Source of the DNA: Strigamia acuminata
Lineage: Eukaryota > Arthropoda > Chilopoda > Geophilomorpha > Linotaeniidae
Assembly: GCA_949358305.1 (NCBI GenBank)
Contig: OX442315.1
Span: 15,030,427-15,094,426 of the forward strand
Reading direction: 5' to 3'
Length of the DNA: 64,000 bases
The translations under genes were made by a program, and so were the position numbers. A model generated the notes under the pieces. It searched no databases and was not told where the DNA came from. It saw nothing but the letters and a program-made list of their open reading frames with translations. Below, in pieces: positions 20,860 through 31,271 of this stretch; position 1 is the stretch's first letter, and every line of letters begins with the position of its first letter.

Positions 20860-23800
20860 TACTGAGAAGAAGACTGAAGAATCACCAGACGTCGATGGAA
20901 GTACAACACAGTCTACTCCGACACCAGAGGCGCCGTCTGCTGTTCGAGAAGACAACAACAAATCATTAACCCCGTCTACGGACATTAAATTAACTACATT
21001 AATCAAATCAGATTCAAGTAAATCAAAAACAAAAATACCCGGTGTCGTAACACCACAACCAACAAAATCAGCGCAACTTTCGTCTGTGAAAGCCAAGGAA
21101 ACTCCCAAAAAACCAACTTCGTTGACAACGCAGAGTGAGACGTTGCAGACAAACTTCGTTCTTTTGTCGCCCGAGGAATTGCAAAAAACCGAAGAGCCAA
21201 GAATCGAAATTACGAAGATTGATCGCTTTAATAGAGAAGCACCATATATCAAGATAACATGGGCTAACGTGAGTTTTGTCGCACTTCTGGATTCAGGCGC
21301 TCAGACATGTGTAATGTCAGAGTCATTATTTAACAAACTTAAAGCCAATATGGGTTTGGAATTGCTCGAACTTCACGAAACAGTGCGTACAGCGGCCGAT
21401 GACAAAATTCCAGTTAAGGGATCTGTTAAACTGTCGGTGCGCGCACCTTTGGCCGTTATTTCTTTCATTTGCTTAATTATACCCAAAACATCAGAAGACC
21501 TTCTGCTGGGAAGAGATTTCTGCAGAGCGGTTGGTCTGTGCACAGACTTTGAATTGTGCCAGTGGTATTTGAAGGGATCACAAGAGCGAAGACAATTCAT
21601 GACTTTAGAACAAGCTAACAAGTCAGAATCTGTTCTTTTATTTCCCATCAAGAAACCCGATGATACAAAGGACAGCACTAAGGATGTACCCAAGGTATTA
21701 ATTAACAACATTAATTGTATTCTTCTAGAACATCGACCTTTGTCGCAAGAGATTTTCGAATATCCAAATGACGATGCTCAGCACCAAATCAAGAGGATTC
21801 GGAATCGTGCACGGGATCAGTGGTCATTTATATGGTCACCGAGGAGGAAGGATTCTATTAAAAAATCAAGAAAATTCAATTCATCATTGTTTTCGACGCT
21901 TAGCCAACGCAGACGTGCAAGACGACAGCGGAGACGCCTTTATGAATTGTCACCAACAATAAAACAACTTAACACGCAGGGAAGACAGCTTTTGCGTCGT
22001 GTGGATGAAAATGCGCTCATGGCCAGAGTACACGATCATTCGACGATTTCGGAGCCGCCTCTGGATGTTAATGTACTACAATATCAACCAAGCAGTGATC
22101 CAACACAACTGGACTGGATTTACGACCAGCTGTGGTCATCATTGACGGTACCCCAAATTCGTTTATTAATTCAGACTCTTCGACCAATTTCAAAAGTATT
22201 TCGTGAGGAGGTTGGATTATGCAACAACACTCAGTTTGAAGTAAATTTAAAACCGGACTTTAGACCAATTCATGTGCCTGTAAGACCCGTTAACCCAGCA
22301 AAAAAGATGGTAATTGACGCTTATTTGGACCAAAAACTAAAACAAGGCATTATTCGTCGATCAAAAAGTGATTGTGCGGTGGCGCCTGTTGTTGTTCCAA
22401 AGAAGACTGGAGATTGGCGTACAGCTATGGATTTTAGGCCGATGAATGCTCAAACTTTACACGATGTCTACCCACTACCCGACATCGATAATATATTTTC
22501 TTATTTAGGAGGATCAAATTGGTTTTCGATCATAGATGGACGAGAAGCTTTCCACCAGATTGGAGTGCGTCCAGGTGACGAGAGATTTCTCGCATTTATT
22601 ACGCACAGAGGACTTTTCGAATATGTGAGAATGCCGTTTGGACCCATTAATGGCCCAGCAACTCTGCAGAGAGCCATGAACAAAACTTTGTCGAAATATC
22701 TTTACAAGTTCGTGTTCGTTTATCTCGATGACGTCATAATTTTCAGCAAGACTTTCGAGGAGCATGTACAACATCTCAAAATAATTCTTCAAGCCTTGGA
22801 TGAAGCGGGATTCACGATGAACGCCAACAAGACGGAATTGTGCAGAACATCGCTCGAAGTTTTAGGACACATAGTAGAGGCTGGACACATTAAACCAAAT
22901 CCAAATAAGGTGACGGCAATTCAATATTTTCCGGCGCCTACCAACATCAAAGAATTACAAAGATTCAAAGGAATGATTGGTTATTATCAGTCATTTTTCC
23001 CAAATTATTCAAAAACATGCGAGGTGTTTCGCCCTTTACTCAAAAAAGATTCTGAGTGGAATTGGACATTTCAACACCAAGAGGCATTTGATTCACTCAA
23101 GAGAGGATTGGCTGAACCAACTCTACATCGAAGATTCCCAGATTGGACCAAGCCATACATACTACAAACAGACGCCAGCTATTCAGGTTTGGGCGCTGCA
23201 CTCATGCAATTAAATGATCAAGGTGAACGAACACCAATCGCCTTTGCATCACGTGCATTGAATTCTGCTGAAAAGAATTACAGCGTTACTGAGATTGAAT
23301 GCTTAGCGGCGGTTTGGGCGGTCAAGAGATTTCGTGTATATCTTGAGATGATGAATTTTTATTTAGAAAGCGATCATTTGTCGTTAAAGTGGCTTTTCCA
23401 GCAGCGAGAACCAAAAGGACGCCTGGCACGATGGGTTCTGTCCCTCAGTGAGTACAAATTTACATTTCTTTACTGCTCGGGAGCCCAGAATCGTGTTGCG
23501 GATGCCCTTAGCCGTGCGCCTGTGGAACCATCGGAACCATTGGATGCAGACGACTCGCCTCTCGTTGATGAAACATGCTACATCGCCTATTTTGACGACC
23601 CAGATGATTGGCCAAAATTACCAATAATCAACATTATTGGAGTTGGATTGGCTGCGGCACAACAACAAAATAACGCAGCTGTGATGACAAGAGCGCAAAG
23701 ACGACAGCAGCAAATTAAACCAAAATTGGGTAGGCCAAAGGGTTCTAAAAATAAGAAAAGACCGCCACCAAATTATCAGGTATTAACTCGAGCCAGAGCG

Positions 23801-25564
23801 CGTCAACAGAAACAAGTTTCGACGCCTCCTGGGACTGTTGTACCATTGCCACCTATAATGTCGCCTCTGCCATCACCAAATGTGCCAACTGCATCGTTTC
23901 CAACTCCTGATGTGTTGAGCCCACCTGCAGGACCATCTGGAGCTGTGCGACCGAATTTTGACGGATATGGAGGTCCAGATTCGGATTCGTCGGACGATTC
24001 GACAACTTATCAACCAGCATGGATGGGGCGTGCAGGATTTATGCCACAGCAAGTGCGTCAAGATCGATCACAATTTCAAAGAAATGCATCGAGACGCCCT
24101 GTTGCTGATGAACAACAAGACGAAGAAGAAGACGAGGCCGAGCGACTCCATGAGGCGCCGCTAGACCACCAACCTTTTCGTCTAATACCAACTATTAATG
24201 AAATAATTCGTCGACAACACGAAGACACGTGGAGCGCCGAATTAATCGAATATCTTGATCAAGGACATTTGCCCAACGACCAAGTGCAAGCAGCGCGTAT
24301 CAGGTATCGTGCCGTAGATTTTGCTATGTACAAGGGAATGTTATGTCGTTATCCACCGATTGACATAAATAAAATTCGCCGTAGAAGACAAATCTATTTG
24401 CCCCTAATGTTACGCGAACAATATTTCAAAGCTCTGCATTACCCGCCGAGCTGCGGACATTTAGGAGTTGAAAAAACACTTCATCGACTCCGGGCCCGAG
24501 TTTATTGGCCAAAAATGAAGGAAGACGTTTTGTTATGGATTCAAAAATGTGAACCATGTCAACGAGCTAAGCCGTTAAATCGCCTTCCATATGGACCAAT
24601 GATTATGGCCAAACCACGACATTTGTTTCACACAATTTACATCGATTATTATGGTAAAAAGCCCAGATCGACTGGAGGACATTGTTACGCATTAGTAATT
24701 GTGGATGCCGCCAGTCGATGGTTGGATGTGAGATTGACCGAGACATCTGACTGGAAAACAACAATCAAACAATTGCAAGGATTTATTCAGCGATGGGCAT
24801 TTCCAAAAGTTATCATCAGTGATAATGCGCCAGCTTTCCGATCAATGGAATTCCAGGCTGCGTGTCAGAGTTTTGGCGCCATCAATCGCTACACGGCTGT
24901 TTATCATCCACAAGGGAACTTAGCCGAAAGATTAAACCAAGCATTAAAAAACTGCATTTTAGCTTATATTGAGGAGCATGTGCGCTGGGACGTTCACATT
25001 GGATATTTTGTGCTAGCAATCAACTCAGCATATCAAGCTTCGCTTCAATATTCTCCTTATCAAATGGTGACGGGACAAGAGGCGCGTTATCCAGGTGATT
25101 TCGATTCGGACACCGACGATGGACAGCCGCTGCCGCCAGCACGAGCGCGAGAGACGCATGAATTGATGAGAGAATTGCGAAATAATGCCACTGCAAATTT
25201 ACAAAAAGCTCAAATTAGACATAAACGTTGGTTCGATCGAAAAAGAAGACCACATGATTTCAAACCAGGCGATTTTGTGTCTATTAAAAATCGACAATTG
25301 TCATCAGCGGACCGACAGTTTGCTGCAGGACTTCGACAGAGGACGGAAGGCGTTTACGTAATCCATAAATTAACTGGACCCAATACTGTCATTCTTATGG
25401 ACAAGGATGGTCGTCGAATGCTGCCGTATAACGTCGTGGAATTACGCCATTGGTTCAATAATGATGATGATCTAGACCAAACAGACGCAACAATGATTGA
25501 AAAACATGTTGCTGCGTTTACATCGGAAATTGAAACCATCATCGCTTCATTTTCGATAAAATAA
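20798..25564 (+). CDS. Gypsy-2 Pol polyprotein
   Basis: Pol has about 1590 codons after the predicted frameshift; the first ATG in the frame is at 20744, and residue numbers here count from that ATG. Domains: a Ser/Thr/Lys-rich leader; protease DSGA (Asp 183); a basic Arg-rich stretch (385-400); reverse transcriptase with 'SIIDGREAFHQI' (Asp 598) and YLDD at 660-663; RNase H ('QTDASYSGLGAAL', Asp 810); a long linker (about 930-1180) with an AT-hook-like GRPKGSKNKK at 996-1005, then Pro-rich and acidic runs; the integrase finger (about 1226-1275, ending CEPCQ); the core ('YIDYYG', 'ISDNAPAF', 'NLAERL'); and a GPY/F-like tail. No stop or break was seen, so pol seems functional even though gag is not in one frame. 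The linker is unusually long. Confidence 0.92.
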   Translation, partial: RKRPAQSMSPESGSDINIKDSTEKKTEESPDVDGSTTQSTPTPEAPSAVREDNNKSLTPSTDIKLTTLIKSDSSKSKTKIPGVVTPQPTKSAQLSSVKAKETPKKPTSLTTQSETLQTNFVLLSPEELQKTEEPRIEITKIDRFNREAPYIKITWANVSFVALLDSGAQTCVMSESLFNKLKANMGLELLELHETVRTAADDKIPVKGSVKLSVRAPLAVISFICLIIPKTSEDLLLGRDFCRAVGLCTDFELCQWYLKGSQERRQFMTLEQANKSESVLLFPIKKPDDTKDSTKDVPKVLINNINCILLEHRPLSQEIFEYPNDDAQHQIKRIRNRARDQWSFIWSPRRKDSIKKSRKFNSSLFSTLSQRRRARRQRRRLYELSPTIKQLNTQGRQLLRRVDENALMARVHDHSTISEPPLDVNVLQYQPSSDPTQLDWIYDQLWSSLTVPQIRLLIQTLRPISKVFREEVGLCNNTQFEVNLKPDFRPIHVPVRPVNPAKKMVIDAYLDQKLKQGIIRRSKSDCAVAPVVVPKKTGDWRTAMDFRPMNAQTLHDVYPLPDIDNIFSYLGGSNWFSIIDGREAFHQIGVRPGDERFLAFITHRGLFEYVRMPFGPINGPATLQRAMNKTLSKYLYKFVFVYLDDVIIFSKTFEEHVQHLKIILQALDEAGFTMNANKTELCRTSLEVLGHIVEAGHIKPNPNKVTAIQYFPAPTNIKELQRFKGMIGYYQSFFPNYSKTCEVFRPLLKKDSEWNWTFQHQEAFDSLKRGLAEPTLHRRFPDWTKPYILQTDASYSGLGAALMQLNDQGERTPIAFASRALNSAEKNYSVTEIECLAAVWAVKRFRVYLEMMNFYLESDHLSLKWLFQQREPKGRLARWVLSLSEYKFTFLYCSGAQNRVADALSRAPVEPSEPLDADDSPLVDETCYIAYFDDPDDWPKLPIINIIGVGLAAAQQQNNAAVMTRAQRRQQQIKPKLGRPKGSKNKKRPPPNYQVLTRARARQQKQVSTPPGTVVPLPPIMSPLPSPNVPTASFPTPDVLSPPAGPSGAVRPNFDGYGGPDSDSSDDSTTYQPAWMGRAGFMPQQVRQDRSQFQRNASRRPVADEQQDEEEDEAERLHEAPLDHQPFRLIPTINEIIRRQHEDTWSAELIEYLDQGHLPNDQVQAARIRYRAVDFAMYKGMLCRYPPIDINKIRRRRQIYLPLMLREQYFKALHYPPSCGHLGVEKTLHRLRARVYWPKMKEDVLLWIQKCEPCQRAKPLNRLPYGPMIMAKPRHLFHTIYIDYYGKKPRSTGGHCYALVIVDAASRWLDVRLTETSDWKTTIKQLQGFIQRWAFPKVIISDNAPAFRSMEFQAACQSFGAINRYTAVYHPQGNLAERLNQALKNCILAYIEEHVRWDVHIGYFVLAINSAYQASLQYSPYQMVTGQEARYPGDFDSDTDDGQPLPPARARETHELMRELRNNATANLQKAQIRHKRWFDRKRRPHDFKPGDFVSIKNRQLSSADRQFAAGLRQRTEGVYVIHKLTGPNTVILMDKDGRRMLPYNVVELRHWFNNDDDLDQTDATMIEKHVAAFTSEIETIIASFSIK

Positions 25565-26096
25565 CTTAATTTCTTTTCATTTTATAATTTTATTTCTTTC
25601 TTTACTTTACCCAACCTTCTTTCCTTCCTGTGTTTATAATTTTCCCTGCTTTAAACCAAATATTTACGGAGGATAGACGCTGAAAATAGTAAGTAAAGAT
25701 TAGTTTAGGAATTTGAAATTCATCAATTTAAAATGATGATACGAAGATTTACTAAGTCCAAACTCATGCTTCTTCGAAGTGCGTGATTAAATCTCGTTCA
25801 CGCGAGAGGTCCGTGTCATATTTTATGACGAGGCGACCCCGTAGCGAGACCGCGTGTATTAAAGACATGTGAGGGCACGACTTAGCCACATTTTAATTTG
25901 CGTCTGAATAGTCGCGCCTCAAAAAACTTAACAATCGCTTAAATTGGATAAATATTGTTAGAAATTGTGCGTCTATCACCCGTAAGTACTTTCTATTTCA
26001 CAACAATTCATTTTTAATTGAATATTTTCGTTAAAAATAATTTTTTCTTCGTGGAAAATTTCCATTTCTTTTAGTTTCACTTTACGATAATTTATT
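25565..26096 (+). promoter_or_regulatory. Gypsy-2 pol-ORF3 gap with intron-like signals
   Basis: No coding is seen in this gap. A strong donor-like GTAAGT at 25982-25987 and a pyrimidine-rich acceptor (TTTCTTTTAG ending at 26074) bound a possible 93-base intron just before the ORF3 ATG at 26097. The acceptor could equally pair with the donor in the 5' LTR (18474), as in retroviruses that splice an env message. An internal promoter is a third option. Confidence 0.45.
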
Positions 26097-28961
26097 ATGG
26101 CGTCCTACGATCCAAAAGTAACAATTACGATTCCAAAACCAACACAAAAAGGTTATCCAAAGTACCTGCCAATGCCACCAATCGAAGCGTCGGGCGAAGG
26201 ACTGGTGCCACGCTTTCATCCGGACCACCCAAACGACCAAAGTTTCCCAAACTATGAACTTTGTCCAGTTTGTAGCGGGACCGGATTTGAGATTTACCAA
26301 CTGCGGGCGCCACGAGAATGCCGAGCGTGTCGGGGCGGCGGTGATTTGCGCCGTTGCAAATTTAGGAAATGGATGCGCCTTATGTTCGCGTATGTACTTG
26401 GTTATGAGTCGATAGACAAAACATCGTTGGCTGGAGTGGATTTTCCGCCGCCAAGGATTCCATTTGGCAGTGCAAACGCCATCGCTCGTTTTCGTCATGC
26501 GCACGCGTCATATTTGGCACGCATAAAGCAATTGGCAAAAGAGAAGGGAATCCGGCCTTTGACTTGGGAATATCCAGAGGGAGCCTACATAATTGCCGGC
26601 GAGCAACCTGCCGAACTTCCGGACCAGTTTGTGACGCCTGAAGGAAAGACCTACGATGTGGAATCGGGTATAGAACTGTATTTGACGGCGCCCAATGTGG
26701 TCGCGGATGCGAAAAGAGCATATTCAGAACCAGAAAGAGTTGCGGCCGACTTACCTTTTCAACATTCAAACCTGCGCCCACGACATACGTACGAGGAGCG
26801 AAGCACGCACCGTTTGAAGGAATATACGCAGAAAGTAACGAAAAGGATCGGAGCGGAGGCGAATCGAGACACTCACTTTGTGACGGGACGATCCGGACCA
26901 GCATTGGACGTCTCTTCAGTCATCATCGAGGAAAGCGGAGCGGTTGGTGGAACGCCTATTGCGTCGCCTGTCATCGAATCGACTAAAGAACTTTCGTTGC
27001 ACGACCAAGTGGCTAAAAAGGTAGTAAAAAATGAAGAAAATAGAAAAGAGAGAGAAAAAATTAGCAATATCAACACGATGTCGACCCCGATCATCAAAAC
27101 GGAATCGAGTGTGACGGCAGCGGAAGCGAGGTCAACCAACGTTACAACGGTGACCACTGCTGCGCCAATCGTCATTCCTTATTTTTATGTTGTAAAGAAC
27201 AAATCGTCTTCAATTGAGACGTCCGAGTCAAGCCAAGCTGCTCAACCTGTCGATGTCACCACTGTGACCCAATCGAATGTGACGCCCAAGATGATGACTT
27301 CAGTTGCTGCGACATCGGTGCCGATTACGTACTCCAAAATTACAACTTCAAACACACAAATGGACACAATTGCTGATTTTAACAAAAAACTAATTAAAGC
27401 TGATTTTTCCCCACAGGTTGACCAAGATATTAAGGCGTTGTTGAATTTCACACCGTCTTCGTCCATCGCGAATATCGCTGCCGAAATTACGAGAGATGCG
27501 GAGGAGTGCGCAAAGATCCACGACGTCAAGAAATTGGAAAGCAAGATTTCTAATCCAATTGCTAAGGCCATTTCAGCGGTCTCGAACGGATCAACGTCGT
27601 CTGAAGGATGCGCATCTCGGAAGCCACGTTATCTCCAGGGATTCGACCGAAATGGATGTACGATGCGCCCAGACCGTATTTTCACTCAGATGTCCGAAAT
27701 ATTCCGGCGCCATGAGCTTGAGATACTGTACCCTATGGAAAACAGAGGTCAAGGACGAATCAACCTGAGATCGGAAGGATGGAGCGAACTTTTTAAGATG
27801 TCGATTAACCTGGATTTCAACGTCAGCGCCTCGGACTTCAAAACGGTCGTCGGAACGATTTTCGGACGCCTCGGAAACATCGCGAAGGAAATTGAAGCGA
27901 AAATGACAAAGGACTGTACCGGAGACGAGCACGCGGTGCATCACCTCATTGTGCACGCCGTGCACTTTAATTTAAAAGAGATCATCACCCAGATGCATCA
28001 GAGTCGTCGCGACGCCGTTAAACGATTTCGTGAGGCCGACGCGCTCAGGGAGGTCCAGCGACTGGAGGACGAGAGAAATGCGCCCGCCAAACCACCACTG
28101 GATCCAGAATTGATCATGACGGAGGATGAAATTAAGAACTTTTCAGAAAAGATTCTCATCGAGTTGGCGCCTGAGAAATTGGTGCAACAATTTGAGGACG
28201 CAATTGCCGAAAATCCGAAATTGGCGGATCCTCGAACCAAATATTCATTCCGATACGACCCCGTAATTGTGGCGGACACAGGAATACTCGCCTCGGAGTT
28301 ATCGTCGAATGTGGATTATTCAATGTCGGATGTCGAGTCGCTTCGCGAGTCAACGGGCGACGAAGAGAACCACAAAGCATTCCTGGCGGCGCAAGAACAC
28401 AACAAAATTGAAGTAATTCAGGTCGACGAGCCTTTCAGACTTCCTGGAGTTGGACGGGGCGGCGCAAGGGCTGGACGTCGATCGCCATTGATGTCGAGGA
28501 TGCCAAAAATGATTTTGACACCACCAAAGGAAAAGGACGACGATCCAGGCGAAGTTGTCACACCTGAGAGTTTGCGCGAACCGGTCGAGCCGAAACCTAA
28601 GGAGAAACGTCTCGTGGAGCCAACTTGCGCGTTAGCAATCATGGAGGAGATTATCCCGATAGATAATATTTTCTACTCATTGCCGTGGGAACCTAAAATC
28701 AAATTGGTCGTGGATTGGAGTATTCTGACGCGCCTTTTCGAAACGATCATCTTTTCGGACTTACAACTTGACCACGGTGCGGGCGAGAAATTGTTGTCCA
28801 TCATTAAACAATATTACGTCGGAGATTTCCTGTACCGAGTGAACAGAATTAGCCAAAAGTGTTACGCGACTTCTAAACAACAGGTGAGAGTGATCCTCGT
28901 AAAGACAGCGCTTAGACTGGTCTATTATGCGATGGACGGTCAGGGCGCGTCTGCATTTTAA
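26097..28961 (+). CDS. Gypsy-2 ORF3, DnaJ-type zinc-motif protein of unknown function
   Basis: This 954-codon frame lies where an envelope gene would sit. It has no signal peptide and no hydrophobic membrane segment, so it is not a typical Env. The N-terminal part holds two CXXCXGXG-type motifs, CPVCSGTG (56-63) and CRACRGGG (75-82), plus Cys 87. This pattern is known from the zinc-binding region of DnaJ/Hsp40 chaperones. A Thr/Ser/Val-rich low-complexity middle (about 320-440) follows, then a mostly helical region (about 530-730), a short Gly/Arg patch ('GVGRGGARAGRRSP') and a conserved-looking C-terminal block. The frame is undamaged over 2.9 kb in a young element, so it is probably used. 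I do not recognise the family as a whole and assign no function. Expression probably needs splicing. Confidence 0.85.
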   Translation: MASYDPKVTITIPKPTQKGYPKYLPMPPIEASGEGLVPRFHPDHPNDQSFPNYELCPVCSGTGFEIYQLRAPRECRACRGGGDLRRCKFRKWMRLMFAYVLGYESIDKTSLAGVDFPPPRIPFGSANAIARFRHAHASYLARIKQLAKEKGIRPLTWEYPEGAYIIAGEQPAELPDQFVTPEGKTYDVESGIELYLTAPNVVADAKRAYSEPERVAADLPFQHSNLRPRHTYEERSTHRLKEYTQKVTKRIGAEANRDTHFVTGRSGPALDVSSVIIEESGAVGGTPIASPVIESTKELSLHDQVAKKVVKNEENRKEREKISNINTMSTPIIKTESSVTAAEARSTNVTTVTTAAPIVIPYFYVVKNKSSSIETSESSQAAQPVDVTTVTQSNVTPKMMTSVAATSVPITYSKITTSNTQMDTIADFNKKLIKADFSPQVDQDIKALLNFTPSSSIANIAAEITRDAEECAKIHDVKKLESKISNPIAKAISAVSNGSTSSEGCASRKPRYLQGFDRNGCTMRPDRIFTQMSEIFRRHELEILYPMENRGQGRINLRSEGWSELFKMSINLDFNVSASDFKTVVGTIFGRLGNIAKEIEAKMTKDCTGDEHAVHHLIVHAVHFNLKEIITQMHQSRRDAVKRFREADALREVQRLEDERNAPAKPPLDPELIMTEDEIKNFSEKILIELAPEKLVQQFEDAIAENPKLADPRTKYSFRYDPVIVADTGILASELSSNVDYSMSDVESLRESTGDEENHKAFLAAQEHNKIEVIQVDEPFRLPGVGRGGARAGRRSPLMSRMPKMILTPPKEKDDDPGEVVTPESLREPVEPKPKEKRLVEPTCALAIMEEIIPIDNIFYSLPWEPKIKLVVDWSILTRLFETIIFSDLQLDHGAGEKLLSIIKQYYVGDFLYRVNRISQKCYATSKQQVRVILVKTALRLVYYAMDGQGASAF

Positions 28962-29794
28962 GAAAATAAAACTCCTGAAATTGACTTTCAAACCTACAAG
29001 TGACTTTGCGCCTTCTAAAACCCATATACGAACTGTTGTGTGTGTGGACTTTATTGTGATAATTGTGATACAAACGATAAGTGTTATAATTGTTTAAAAT
29101 GTGATTGTTATACGCCTCGATGAAGATTTTTTGCGTAAAGTTCCGTGAAAACTCAAATGCCTACGAAAGAAGATAATATTCGTTTGCGAACTTTTTATTT
29201 TTTGATATTTATATTTTACTAATCATTTTTGCTAATCATTTTTATTAACCATTTGTGATCATTGAAATTTTGCTATCTTTATATTGTGATAATTGACGCC
29301 AAATCAGCGCCTAATCAATATTTTTATTTGCTAATAATTTACATTTTTTATAGAAATTTTGCCACCCATAGGCATTGTTAATTGATCTTAAATTATTTTA
29401 TTTTCTAGTCATAACAAGAATACCATTGTTGATTTCAAGTGTTGTCAAATGATTTAACAAATTTTATTATTTTATTTAGAATTTAGTCGTAATTAGCGCC
29501 TAAACGTCTATTGATTTTGTTAATTTTTAATCAAACGATTTTTTACAATATTCCTCTCCTAAACCCATTTGTTTGTGTTTGTTTGTTTTTGTCTGTAATT
29601 GCGCCAAGTTGTGCGCCTGTTGCGTCTGTCCAAATAAATCCCTACCTGTGTTATGTGTTTATTATGAGATTAATGTTATTGATTCATTATTTTTATTTAT
29701 TTATATGTTCAAATTTTTATCAATCATGTTTGTTAACTCCATTTAGATGTTGATTATATAAAAACCATATAATAAACATCTAGGTGGGGGGGAA
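28962..29794 (+). other. Gypsy-2 non-coding AT-rich 3' segment and purine tract
   Basis: This is about 0.83 kb of AT-rich sequence without a supported gene. It ends in the purine tract AGGTGGGGGGGAA (29782-29794), where plus-strand DNA synthesis would be primed. Confidence 0.7.
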
Positions 29795-30835
29795 TGTCAC
29801 GGTCCTGACTTTAGACAGTAATAATTTTCGAAATTTTAAGCGCATTTTGCGCCTTTCCTTTAAATTTTCCCAATTTTATTGAAAAATTGCTTTAGTTTCT
29901 TTAAATTATTTTATTTTTCCCAGATCTAAATTTATTATTTTATTTTGTATTATTTTCCTTATTTTTGATATTTATCTTTGATTTGGCCTGGTTTTAATCA
30001 CCCCATCCAGACAAATCATGAGAATTCTGCAATAAGTTGATATAATCGCGCTCTAAATTTGCATATTTCACCCCTGGTCGCCTGTTTTCTGCCCAGTCCC
30101 CATTGGGAATTGACTTGGCCTTTGACATGTGATCAGAGGTGACTTGTTCTGTCAAGACATTTTTGACAGAGAGAATAATTTTCGCCTTCGACTAGTCAAC
30201 ATCTTCTGTCTCAACTAGAAGATTTCCAAGTGCGATTTATGTTGCGTCTCAACGCATACGGTCACATTGCAGCCCGAATTCTCATGGTTGGCTATCTAAC
30301 CACAACCTTTATTATTTGCCCATTATTTGCGTACGAATTACTGGAAAAGCGGCGTATTCGACGGTCGTAATTCGTCAATACATTTTATGCCACGACTGTG
30401 ACTTCCTCCTCAGCCTAGACATTTTGAACTTATACTCGTCTCAATTGCGTATTCATTTCATTATCGACGGTTCGACGACGTTGTCTGCGGTTTGGTACCT
30501 GTTTGCGCGTTCACCCAACGTTTGCGCGTGTCCAGGAGAAGAAATATACTCTTCGTAAGTACGCCTAGCATATGACGACATTTTCCCTAGTGAAGAGCGA
30601 TATTTTGGTCTTAAATTCGAAGTATCAACGTTCGCCATTTTGTACGGCGCCCGAATTGAATCCTGCACCCATAAAATACAGATTTCACGAATAGACGCTG
30701 TCTTAACCTAGCTACCACCCCCGGCAAAGTTTTAAGAGTTGCAGCGCCTGCGAACCTAAATTTTCTGGTTATTACAATCCCTGGAAATTCTTAAATTTCC
30801 GAAACCATTGTTAAAAAGTCGACTACGACGTGACA
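29795..30835 (+). repeat. Gypsy-2 3' LTR
   Basis: This is a 1041-bp LTR that differs from the 5' copy at one base by eye (CCTATAAA versus CCTTTAAA). The purine tract lies immediately before it. Confidence 0.95.
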
Positions 30836-31116
30836 ACCGGTTTTGGCTTTTGATTTTTGATCATTAAATCAGTTAACTGCTTGAACGTCAACTCCGTCGG
30901 CTTCTTTGGGCGAGCGAGATCCACGAACTTGGCAAAAGTAGCCATCCCCACACAGGCCAAAAGCGTATTAACTTTTTCCGTGTCCGCGACGATTTTGTTG
31001 CAGGAAAAGACGCACTCCATCTGCATAATGTACGTCTCCCAGTCGTCGAGCGGGTTGTACTTTTCGGGTGCCGCAACCAAAGGCATTTCGAAACGATAAA
31101 GTTGGCAAAATTTCAA
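30836..31116 (-). pseudogene. Gypsy-1 Gag, N-terminal fragment
   Basis: These are the first about 94 codons of the Gypsy-1 gag, cut off by Gypsy-2. The segment 'WETYIMQMECVF' and the following leucine-rich stretch fit the N-terminal capsid region of Ty3/Gypsy Gag. A second ATG at 31083 (MPLVAA) may be the true start. It continues at 17713 on the far side of Gypsy-2. Confidence 0.85.
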
Positions 31117-31271
31117 ACAAGAAAACTCACGGCAAAAATTTTAGGCCTAGCGGTCAACACGTGGTCACGAACTCGTGGTCAGCGGCGAAGAGTTCATCAA
31201 AAGTTTTCCAAAAGAGCACAAAAGTTCGTAAAGTTACTGAATTCAGTCATCTACCATCTCTCGTCGCCAAT

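Larger units (their letters stand above)
17714..30835 (+). mobile_element. Gypsy-2: large Ty3/Gypsy element with a third ORF
   Basis: The element is 13,122 bp. It has 1041-bp LTRs starting TGTCACG and ending CGTGACA, and a 4-bp duplication ACCG on both sides (17710-17713 and 30836-30839). I found one LTR mismatch by eye, so it is young. In order it contains an Arg-like primer site, gag (in two frames), a recoding zone, pol, a 0.5-kb gap with splice-like signals, a 954-codon ORF3, a 0.8-kb AT-rich non-coding stretch, a G-rich purine tract (AGGTGGGGGGGAA, 29782-29794) and the 3' LTR. Its size and the nature of ORF3 set it apart from ordinary 5-7 kb Gypsy elements. Confidence 0.95.

Noticed and set aside
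26097-28961. Envelope glycoprotein
   Set aside because: No signal peptide, no fusion or membrane segment, no furin-like site; Cys pattern fits a DnaJ-type zinc motif instead.
29511-29753. 80-codon hydrophobic frame before the Gypsy-2 3' LTR
   Set aside because: AT-rich sequence gives Phe/Leu/Ile codons by composition; not linked to ORF3 and no family features.
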